Source: UBA5859 sp041940025
GTDB taxonomy: Bacteria; Pseudomonadota; Gammaproteobacteria; UBA5859
Direction: 5' to 3'
DNA length: 64,000 nucleotides
Assembly: GCA_041940025.1 (NCBI GenBank)
Contig: JBGTSY010000002.1
Coordinates: 248,001-312,000 of the forward strand
Position numbers and translations under genes: made by a program. This document shows, piece after piece, positions 36,689 through 43,515 of the stretch (position 1 is its first letter; each line of letters begins with the position of its first letter). The notes beneath the pieces are model-generated. The model searched no databases. It was not told the origin of the DNA and saw only the letters and a program-made list of their open reading frames with translations.

Positions 36689-37250
36689 TAAAGTTAATTC
36701 TTAATATTGAATCTTTTGGCAATTAATCAGTCTCCTATTGTCGAGGCAATGGCACCAAAATTCTGTCATCAGAAAAGTAGTCAGTATTGTAACGCAGTAG
36801 CGATTTAGATTTTATTGTGCAGTAGCGAGATATCCCCACCGATGGCGGCGGTGTCGGTGCTCACCGTTTGTTCGTAGGTGAAGGTGCTCAGATAGTTTGG
36901 TCCACCGGCCTTTGCCCCGATGCCTGAGCGTCCGATCCCACCAAAAGGCTGAAGCCCCACCACGGCACCCGGCCTGTTGCAGTTGACATGAATAATGCCG
37001 ACGCGCATTTTTTGCGTATTATAGTCTGCCGTCTCTTGCAGGCGGCTGTGGATACCGAGTGTGGGACCGTAACCGGTCTGATTCATTTGCGCCAATATCG
37101 GTTTCGAGATGGGCGGCAGCCCCCACTCGTCGTTCTGTCATCGCTTTGGAGATGATTGCGATGGTGTGACTGGCGACGCAGTCATTCTCAATTTAGGAAC
37201 TATATCGTCGGAGCAATTTGCACACACAGTAGCGTAAGCCTTTGTCCGGT
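36689..37250 (-). pseudogene. Decayed duplicate of the putA 3' end plus downstream flank
   Basis: From 36810 to about 37095 the minus strand encodes 96 residues that match the last 96 of PutA (42866-46003) at about three quarters of positions by eye: QTGYG.TLGIHSRLQET, GAVVG.QPFGG, KAGGPNYLS and AAIGGD.SLL.NKI. Left of the stop, the non-coding flank also matches (AGTCTCCT.TTGTCGAG.CAATGGCAC). Right of 37095 the match resumes with an earlier part of putA (CCAATATCGGTTTCGAGA...), so about 220 bp were deleted. It is not functional. Together with the intact copy it brackets the lysozyme-holin-protease module. Confidence 0.85.
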
Positions 37251-37305
37251 TTTCTGGGGGACTTGTCAATCAATCCTATTCATTATTTCCCGTTCATTTA
37301 TAAAA

Positions 37306-37370
37306 GCGATGATTGACACATAAGAGGGCAATGTGTACAACGTGAAGCCCACGCACTATGTGATCATCGC
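37306..37370. repeat. Inverted repeat around the module promoter
   Basis: Arms GCGATGAT at 37306-37313 and ATCATCGC at 37363-37370 are perfect inverses; with a three-base gap the match extends to CACATA / TATGTG. The arms straddle the predicted -35/-10, so they could be paired operator half-sites or a structural element. Confidence 0.55.
37313..37341 (+). promoter_or_regulatory. Predicted sigma-70 promoter of the lysozyme-holin-protease module
   Basis: TTGACA at 37313-37318, a 17-bp spacer, then TACAAC at 37336-37341 (four of six consensus bases). Transcription would start near 37348, about 40 bases before the lysozyme ATG. The perfect -35 and optimal spacing support it; the two arms of an inverted repeat overlap and follow it. 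Confidence 0.55.
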
Positions 37371-37389
37371 TCAGTGTTAATAAAGGATT

Positions 37390-37992
37390 ATGTCGGGGTA
37401 CACCATGTTGGACAAAACCTCTCTTTTGCCAAAGATCATTGCTCATGAAGGTACTATCCCTCATATGTATTTGGATACAGCAGGTTTGGTGACAGTTGGG
37501 GTGGGTCAGATGCTACCCAATGTTGCCAGCGCGCAACAGCTGCCTTTTGTTTTTCGAGATAGCTTGGTGCCTGCCAGTGCAGAAGATATTGCTAAGGATT
37601 ATGCAGCTGTGAGCGCTGCTGAGGTGGGATTAAAGGCGATTGCTTATCAGGGTGTGACTCGGCTGATTTTAGTTGAAAGCACTATTGAAAACTTATTGCT
37701 AGCTCGTATTGACGAATTTATGCAGCAGCTTAGCCAGGCTTTTCCTAACTATCTTTCCTTTCCTAAGTCGGCTCAAGAAGGCATTCTTGATATGGCTTTT
37801 AATCTAGGTGTTCAGGGTTTGATAAATAAGTTTCACCAGTTTTGTGCCGCAGTGAGAGAAGAAAACTGGCAAACCTGTGCAGTTGAATGTCACCGCCGAG
37901 CTATTTCTGGCGCGCGTAATGATTACACCCGAGCGCTCTTCGAAGCAGCGGCCTCACCATGCCTGTTGAATGATAATGAATACCTGCCTTGA
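37390..37992 (+). CDS. Phage-type lysozyme/endolysin (GH24)
   Basis: A 200-residue muramidase of the T4 lysozyme family. The catalytic triad is visible at the family spacing: Glu20 in AHEG, Asp29 in YLDTAG and Thr35 in LVTVGVG (T4: Glu11, Asp20, Thr26). The C-terminal lobe has SAQEGILDMAFNLGVQGL, the usual F(N)xG helix. It has no obvious signal peptide, so it would need a holin to reach the wall. AGGA precedes the ATG at 37390. A central segment (residues 45-85, rich in Ser, Ala and Asp) is longer than in T4. It is the first gene of a four-gene plus-strand module. Confidence 0.85.
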   Translation: MSGYTMLDKTSLLPKIIAHEGTIPHMYLDTAGLVTVGVGQMLPNVASAQQLPFVFRDSLVPASAEDIAKDYAAVSAAEVGLKAIAYQGVTRLILVESTIENLLLARIDEFMQQLSQAFPNYLSFPKSAQEGILDMAFNLGVQGLINKFHQFCAAVREENWQTCAVECHRRAISGARNDYTRALFEAAASPCLLNDNEYLP

Positions 37993-38000
37993 GGTTACCC

Positions 38001-38528
38001 ATGTCAAAACTAAAAGACACCATCTCCCACATCGCGCCCACTTTAGCTTCAGCCCTGAGCGGCCCCTATGCAGGTATGGCCGTTAAATTTATTGCGGAAA
38101 AATTACTGGGCGAAAATGAGACTAGAGATCTTGATGTGAGTGAGTTGGAAGCAAAAATCACAGGGATGCTGAATGACAAAGAATGCCTGAAAGCAATTAA
38201 GCAGATGGAATATGATTTTAAGAAAGAAATGCAACAGCTTGATGTTGATGTTTTTGCTTTGGAAGTGGCAGATCGAAAAAGTGCTCGCGAGTTAGCACAA
38301 CATAATTTGCGACCACAAATTTATATGAGCCTTTCTTTTTTAGTTTGTTACTTTTTCTTGTTGTTTGCCATGTTTTATGTGGCGACTTTCACTACCTATG
38401 GAAAAACTTCGGGTCAAGAATCTCTTTGGGATGAGTTACAAATCTTTATGGGTTTACTGACGGCAGGCGTCGCTCAAATTCTTAATTTTTGGTTTGGTGG
38501 GTCCCTAGGGAAAAAACCCTCAGCTTAA
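38001..38528 (+). CDS. 3TM-type holin (Holin_3TM/GTA holin-like)
   Basis: A 175-residue protein. After an amphipathic segment (LASALSGPYAGMAVKFIAEKLLG) comes an acidic helical stretch with MEYDFKKEMQQLDVDVFALEVADRKSARE, the typical L-D-V-...-A-x-DRxSAR motif of 3TM holins. Two strong membrane helices follow (IYMSLSFLVCYFFLLFAMFYV and FMGLLTAGVAQILNFWFGG). Holins of this type form membrane lesions that release endolysin. The start at 38001 is used because GAGG lies just upstream; a TTG that overlaps the lysozyme stop is possible. It follows the lysozyme with an 8-bp gap, a holin-endolysin pair without any structural phage genes. Confidence 0.85.
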   Translation: MSKLKDTISHIAPTLASALSGPYAGMAVKFIAEKLLGENETRDLDVSELEAKITGMLNDKECLKAIKQMEYDFKKEMQQLDVDVFALEVADRKSARELAQHNLRPQIYMSLSFLVCYFFLLFAMFYVATFTTYGKTSGQESLWDELQIFMGLLTAGVAQILNFWFGGSLGKKPSA

Positions 38529-38582
38529 ATCATTAAACACACTGTTTTTATTCGATTCACTAGAACAAGATAGGACTAAGCC

Positions 38583-41531
38583 ATGGCCACGGCCACAGAA
38601 TCTCCTTGCTTTGCCGGGAATGCGTTGTCTAGCGCGGATGCCAAATTGAGTAGTTTTGATACTAACGAACAGGGATTGCGAGAACATTTGTTCATACAGG
38701 CGCCGTCCGATCTCGACAACACTGCGCCGACCCTCTCTTTTCGACGTTGTCGCGATATAGAGTTGCCTTGGGATGCAATTTTTCAATATATCACTGCTTC
38801 TAGCGGTTCAGTCAGTGCTATCCGAGACTATTTTGAAAAGTCTTGGGGGGTGAGTAGTCTCGATGGTGAATTTGAGCGGGATACGATTGGCAAACATGTT
38901 ATTAGTATTGGCTCTGAAGCTTACCCAAGTGTGCATACGGTTACTTTTAACGATGCGCCTAATAAGCCTAAAGATGACAAAGGCAATCCAGTAGCCAATT
39001 TCACACCGATTGTTGCTGCCGAAGTGGTGATTGATACAGGTTTGGCTTTGAGTGATGGGTATGGTCGCCTTTATATTTGTTCCGCCGTGAAAGGGCAGGT
39101 AATTGGGGTAGACGATTTTAGTAGCCAAGACGCGTATCAAAATTTTTGGAACGAGAAACTAGAGTCAATAGAACTTGCTTTTAAAACGCCCGAGGAAGCA
39201 AAACAGTTTCATACCCGTGCTGAGTATGTAGATCTGAGTGAGCAAATGATCCTACAGGCTTATGATGAATTAAAAGCGATGCAAGATTTCGATGACACTT
39301 TGCAAACAGAATTGACGGCTAGTAACAGTGATATGATCAAAACCAGTCTGGCGAATGGAATCAATCTAGAAGAAATAAATGGTATTCAAAGTTCAACTAT
39401 GGCGATTCGTTTTCGCAAGCATAATATTAAGCGGCGAATGGAAAGGCTGGTGCAGGCGGCGGCAAACTTGGGCTATCACTTGTTTCTTGAAAGTGAGGAG
39501 ATTACCTTTCCCGACGGTTCTACTGCATCCGTTAAGCCAGGTTATTTATACAGTAAATATAAACGTCAAGTGCGTTGGACTACCACTCATACTCGTCCGG
39601 AATCTAAATTTCGTCAAGGCGTACGCAAGGTAACCAGTTTTTTTGGTATCGAAAAGAAAGATACAACCTATAAAAAGAAACAGAGTAAACAGGTCTTTGA
39701 CTACCGTAAAGTCGAGGTGAATGATCAGCCTTTAATTGACAAAATTGATTCCTTAGGTGAGCAATACCAAGTATTTGTATTCAACGAGACAGATAAAGGT
39801 TACGTTAGTGATGATGGAGTGACTGTATCGGAGGTGATGACGCGTTGTGAAATTGATGAGTCTTTCCGTCGTCAATGTGCTGTATTTTTGCCGAGTATTG
39901 AAGAGTCGCTCAGTGGTTTGAGAGCAACCGTCGGTTATCAAGTATTTATCGCACCGCTACCGGGCATGATTCCGGTGGCCTTCCCGCGTCTTTCGTTTGT
40001 GGAATCTCTCTCTTATCGAATGACCTGGACTCATGCGGAGTTGGGTGAGCTTGCTCATTCCATTAATTTGGCGCCGGGTGAATCTCGTTCGATTACTGTG
40101 CGTCGATCGTTTGAGCATGAAACGATTTACCGTGAAAGTCGTACTTCTATTTTTGATTTACAGGAGCAAGAATCAAACGATATTGCGAGTGAGATGGAAA
40201 GCCAGCTGCGGCGCGAAGATAATACTAGCTGGGGCTTAAATTTAAGCCAATCAAAATCTGCGAGTGTGGGTGGACGTTTGGCTAAAGGTATGACTGGTTC
40301 AGCGAGTTCTTCCACAACAGGCACGTTTAACTACAACAAGAACTTAAATAAATTTAGTCAGAATATCAATAAGGTTGCAAAAAAAGCGGCTCAGTCTTTA
40401 AATCGTCAACGTCGTGATGAGGTCAACACGGCGTCAACGCGAACCACCAAGATTAGCAATTACGATGAACACACTTCAACGATTAGTAATATCAATGAGG
40501 GGCGCACCCTGAACCTTTTGTTTTACCGTTTGAACAATCAATATCAAGCCGGGCTTTATTTGGATGATCTCAGTTTTCAAGTCATTCCCAGTACAGAAAT
40601 TATTGCGGGCAGTGGTATTCATCAAGCAATTAATTATGATACTAACGAGCTGGATGAATTGCTGGCGGAGTTTAGCGAGAGTCGTCTGCCTTTTGATTTA
40701 GATGCAGCTGATCGCTACGCCTATTTACGTAATGTCGTTACTGAGCTGGGTAATATTTTACACCGTGAGTACAGTGAACAGTGCACGGCGCCGGGTGAGG
40801 CTTCTGCAAAGGTGCTATCGATTAGTGTGCCTGAGTCAAATACAAACACGCGAATGTTGATGACAGGTGGAGACGATGAGGGCGCCTTGCGGGAACAACT
40901 TGTCGCGGCTAAAGCGCAAGCGGCGGCGGACGCAGCGGCCTTGGAGCAACAGCTGCTCAATACTGCGAAAAGCAATTATGAAAAAAAGAAAGCATTATTG
41001 ACAGAAATTCTTGCTGGTTTGTCCTTAAATGGTCGTAGCATTCACAACGATGTGATTCAAATAACGGCGCCTGGTTTATATATTGATGCGGCTGTGGGGG
41101 CAGTGCCAAGCACTGAACAATACTCCGAGCAAATGCGTGCGCAAATGATCAATATGAAGTCAGCCGAAGTGGAGGCAACCCGTGCGGAAGCCACATATCG
41201 AGAAGCATTGGCTGCTCGGGTGTTAGGGGAGAATTGTGATGGGGGTAATTGGATCGTTGGAGTGATGCCCCACCGGGAGCGCAATACCTTAGGTGTGGGG
41301 TTAAAAATGCCGTTGGCGGTCGGTAATTGGGCTCTGATGGTGGACGGTCAAAAAGTTATGGATATCCCAGCTGATCAACAAGGCAATTATGTGCTTAATC
41401 TGAGTTGGGATGAGCCGCAGCCTTGGTTAGCGGATGATGATCTATTACAGGCTCGTTTGGAATTACATAATAGTACTGAGGCACGGATCATTCGTCAGTT
41501 AACGTCAGATGTAAAACCAGAAACGACTTAA
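38583..41531 (+). CDS. Large protein of unknown family (982 residues) in the lysis/toxin module
   Basis: This protein has no signal peptide and no membrane helix. From N to C: a mixed region (1-200); a charged helical part (200-290); a basic, Thr/Lys-rich stretch (about 335-365); a beta-rich core with VGYQVFIAPLPGMIPVAF (near 450); then the block LAPGESRSITVRRSFEHETI followed by a long Ser/Gln/Arg/Asn-rich helical segment (500-640). Near 755-800 an Ala/Lys/Gln/Glu coiled coil begins EQLVAAKAQAAAD. The C-terminus (from about 890) is again beta-rich. The LAPGES plus Ser/Arg-rich pattern recalls proteins found near phage-tail-like particle loci, but I cannot assign a family. It could be the released payload, a pore or fibre, or a chaperone. 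Confidence 0.6.
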   Translation: MATATESPCFAGNALSSADAKLSSFDTNEQGLREHLFIQAPSDLDNTAPTLSFRRCRDIELPWDAIFQYITASSGSVSAIRDYFEKSWGVSSLDGEFERDTIGKHVISIGSEAYPSVHTVTFNDAPNKPKDDKGNPVANFTPIVAAEVVIDTGLALSDGYGRLYICSAVKGQVIGVDDFSSQDAYQNFWNEKLESIELAFKTPEEAKQFHTRAEYVDLSEQMILQAYDELKAMQDFDDTLQTELTASNSDMIKTSLANGINLEEINGIQSSTMAIRFRKHNIKRRMERLVQAAANLGYHLFLESEEITFPDGSTASVKPGYLYSKYKRQVRWTTTHTRPESKFRQGVRKVTSFFGIEKKDTTYKKKQSKQVFDYRKVEVNDQPLIDKIDSLGEQYQVFVFNETDKGYVSDDGVTVSEVMTRCEIDESFRRQCAVFLPSIEESLSGLRATVGYQVFIAPLPGMIPVAFPRLSFVESLSYRMTWTHAELGELAHSINLAPGESRSITVRRSFEHETIYRESRTSIFDLQEQESNDIASEMESQLRREDNTSWGLNLSQSKSASVGGRLAKGMTGSASSSTTGTFNYNKNLNKFSQNINKVAKKAAQSLNRQRRDEVNTASTRTTKISNYDEHTSTISNINEGRTLNLLFYRLNNQYQAGLYLDDLSFQVIPSTEIIAGSGIHQAINYDTNELDELLAEFSESRLPFDLDAADRYAYLRNVVTELGNILHREYSEQCTAPGEASAKVLSISVPESNTNTRMLMTGGDDEGALREQLVAAKAQAAADAAALEQQLLNTAKSNYEKKKALLTEILAGLSLNGRSIHNDVIQITAPGLYIDAAVGAVPSTEQYSEQMRAQMINMKSAEVEATRAEATYREALAARVLGENCDGGNWIVGVMPHRERNTLGVGLKMPLAVGNWALMVDGQKVMDIPADQQGNYVLNLSWDEPQPWLADDDLLQARLELHNSTEARIIRQLTSDVKPETT

Positions 41532-41581
41532 CAGCACAGTCATAACTTTATTAAGCGGCGTTTTGAATAGAGGCTCTGACG

Positions 41582-42355
41582 ATGAATCCCGATCAGCTCG
41601 ATAGTTACCGCATTTATACCTTTAATCAAAGTCTATTTCGCTATGATAAAACTATCCAAGACACCACAGCACAATTACGGGCTGATGGTGTTATTAGTTC
41701 AGCGTTGGAAAGGGAAATTAATACGGGCAATCTCTGCGATGGGTTAACGCTACAATGGATTGCTTGGAAGTTAACCGACTCGATTGTAGGTGAGTCCGGT
41801 GGACAGGCCGCTAGAAAAAACAAACTAAAAAATAGGGGCGCATTAAATGCAGCCATTGATGCTCATGTGTGGTTCTCAAAAAATGAAGGTCGTGCCCGCT
41901 CCAACTTTCAAGATCAGCCACAATATTGGTCGCGAAGTTTACATTTTAGGCAAAGCCTGATTAGTTATCCTGCCGCGTATTATCAAGAATCAGAAACCAA
42001 GCCACCTCCGTTTAGCCAATTTGTGCGTGAAATAAAAAGTGTGAAAGGCGCCGCCGCCCAATTGCATATTCCTGTGCATGTGCCCAATGCGCCAGAACAG
42101 TTTCGGGGTAATCATGCACTCGCTTGCTATTGTTCTCACGGTAATCATGTCACTATTTTTGATCCCAATTTCGGCGAATTTTATATAGAGAAATCTAAAC
42201 TAAGTGAGTGGTTGAGTTGTTTTTTAGGGGATCGTTACCATATACATGGCTTACCCGATCAGGCGATATTTGGTTGGAAAATTTACCGTTGGTTTTATCA
42301 GCAGGCAGTGCAAGGTCAGGGCCGCAGTAAAGTATACGGCCGTGAATCTGCCTAA
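41582..42355 (+). CDS. YopT-like cysteine protease (peptidase family C58), probable toxin
   Basis: A 257-residue protein with the full C58 triad: Cys52 in NLCDGLTLQWI (family pattern G.C.GL...W), His178 in GNHALACY and Asp194 in the tell-tale FDPNFGEF. YopT and AvrPphB use this fold to cleave host proteins. There is no secretion signal. GAGG precedes the ATG at 41582. It is the last gene of the lysozyme-holin-982-residue module. The triad is intact, so it is likely active; the target (bacterial or eukaryotic) is unknown. Confidence 0.78.
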   Translation: MNPDQLDSYRIYTFNQSLFRYDKTIQDTTAQLRADGVISSALEREINTGNLCDGLTLQWIAWKLTDSIVGESGGQAARKNKLKNRGALNAAIDAHVWFSKNEGRARSNFQDQPQYWSRSLHFRQSLISYPAAYYQESETKPPPFSQFVREIKSVKGAAAQLHIPVHVPNAPEQFRGNHALACYCSHGNHVTIFDPNFGEFYIEKSKLSEWLSCFLGDRYHIHGLPDQAIFGWKIYRWFYQQAVQGQGRSKVYGRESA

Positions 42356-42456
42356 CGTTGCTGTGATGTGAAGAGAATAGAGAGATCTTCGGTAGTGTTA
42401 AAAGTAAGGCTTCGTCTCTTATCATCCTCACAGAGTTTGGACATCTCTCTCAATTC

Positions 42457-42684
42457 TGGATTGCCAAGATATTGGCTGCCAGTATTGGCGTTGCGCCAAA
42501 AATGCACCAATCGGTCACTTCACTAGGTCGCCTGGCGACCCTGTCAAAGGTGGGAAGTGTCTCACTGAGGAAAGCTTTTTTTGTGCCGACATTGGTCGCG
42601 CTATACGGCAAGCCGTTAATCATTGAAATGAAGAATCGATTAAGCGCAGTGGGTAAATCCAAGATGGCCATTGTGGAGTTATGA
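42457..42684 (+). pseudogene. Remnant of an IS110-family transposase (C-terminal part)
   Basis: The plus-strand frame IAKILAASIGVAPKMHQS, then LGRLATLSKVGSVSLRKAFFVP, TLVALYGKPLI and RLSAVGKSKMAIVEL matches the C-terminal IS110/IS116 domain pattern (IGL.P..H.SG, LSK.GN..LRKALY.PAL, GK.K..A..A). It starts and stops abruptly, with no catalytic DEDD domain, so only a fragment survives. It lies between the protease gene and the putA repeat and suggests past transposition at this site. Confidence 0.7.
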
Positions 42685-42739
42685 GTACACTGGGCTCACG
42701 CCTTACATTTTACACCAGAAATAATCCCTCACTCTATCT

Positions 42740-43515
42740 TAAAGTTTATTCTTAACATTGAGCCCTGTGACAACGAATTAGTCTCCTGTTGTCGAGACAA
42801 TGGCACTACAGTTCTGTCATCAGAAAAGTAGTTAGATATCTGAAATATTGTAGCGCAGAAGCGCTTTAGATTTTATTTTGTAGTAGCGAGACATCCCCAC
42901 CGATGGCGGCGGTGTTGGTGCTCATCGTTTGTTCGTAAGTGAAGGCGCTCAGATAGTTGGGTCCACCTGCCTTTGGACCGGTGCCTGAGAGTCCGACCCC
43001 GCCAAAAGGCTGAACCCCCACCACGGCACCCACCATGTTGCGGTTGACATAAATATTGCCGATACGCATTTTTTGCGCAATATAATCTACCGTCTCTTGC
43101 AGGCGGCTGTGGATACCGAGGGTGAGACCGTAACCGGTCTGATTAATCTGGTCCAGTAATGTTTCCAAGTGTTCTTCTCTATAGCGTATTAAATGCAGGA
43201 TGGGGCCGAATATCTCTTCTTTTAATTGATTAGGGGAATCGATTTCCGCCAACAGTGGAGCAAAATAGTGGCCGTTGAGTTTTTCATCGAGAGGGGTCTG
43301 GGCACAAATTTTTCCGATCCGCTGTAAATATATTTTATGCCGTTCTAATTTATTTAGCGCCGTGGCGTCTATGACTGGTCCAATATCGGTTTCGAGAAGG
43401 GCGGGATCTCCCACCCGTAGCTCTGCCATCGCCCCGGAGATCATGGCGATGGTTTGATCGGCGACGCTTTCATGCACGCACAGCAGCCGTAAGGCAGAGC
43501 AGCGTTGTCCGGCGC
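42740..43515. repeat. Right copy of the direct repeat (intact putA 3' end and flank)
   Basis: This segment corresponds to the decayed block at 36689-37250. The match starts in non-coding DNA (AAAGTT.ATTCTTAA), continues through the putA stop and covers about 650 bp of coding sequence, minus the roughly 220 bp deleted in the left copy. Both copies have the same orientation and are about 6.05 kb apart. Confidence 0.8.

Noticed and set aside
36805..37095. A short aldehyde-dehydrogenase-like gene
   Set aside because: It is a decayed piece of putA: it has an internal deletion and no start, and the non-coding flank is duplicated too.
37390..38528. Lysozyme and holin as part of a full prophage
   Set aside because: No terminase, capsid, portal, tail, integrase or repressor gene is near; the flanks are putA sequence.
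38520..38786. 88-codon minus-strand frame overlapping the start of the 982-residue gene
   Set aside because: It is antisense to a well-supported gene with a good ribosome site and has no motif.
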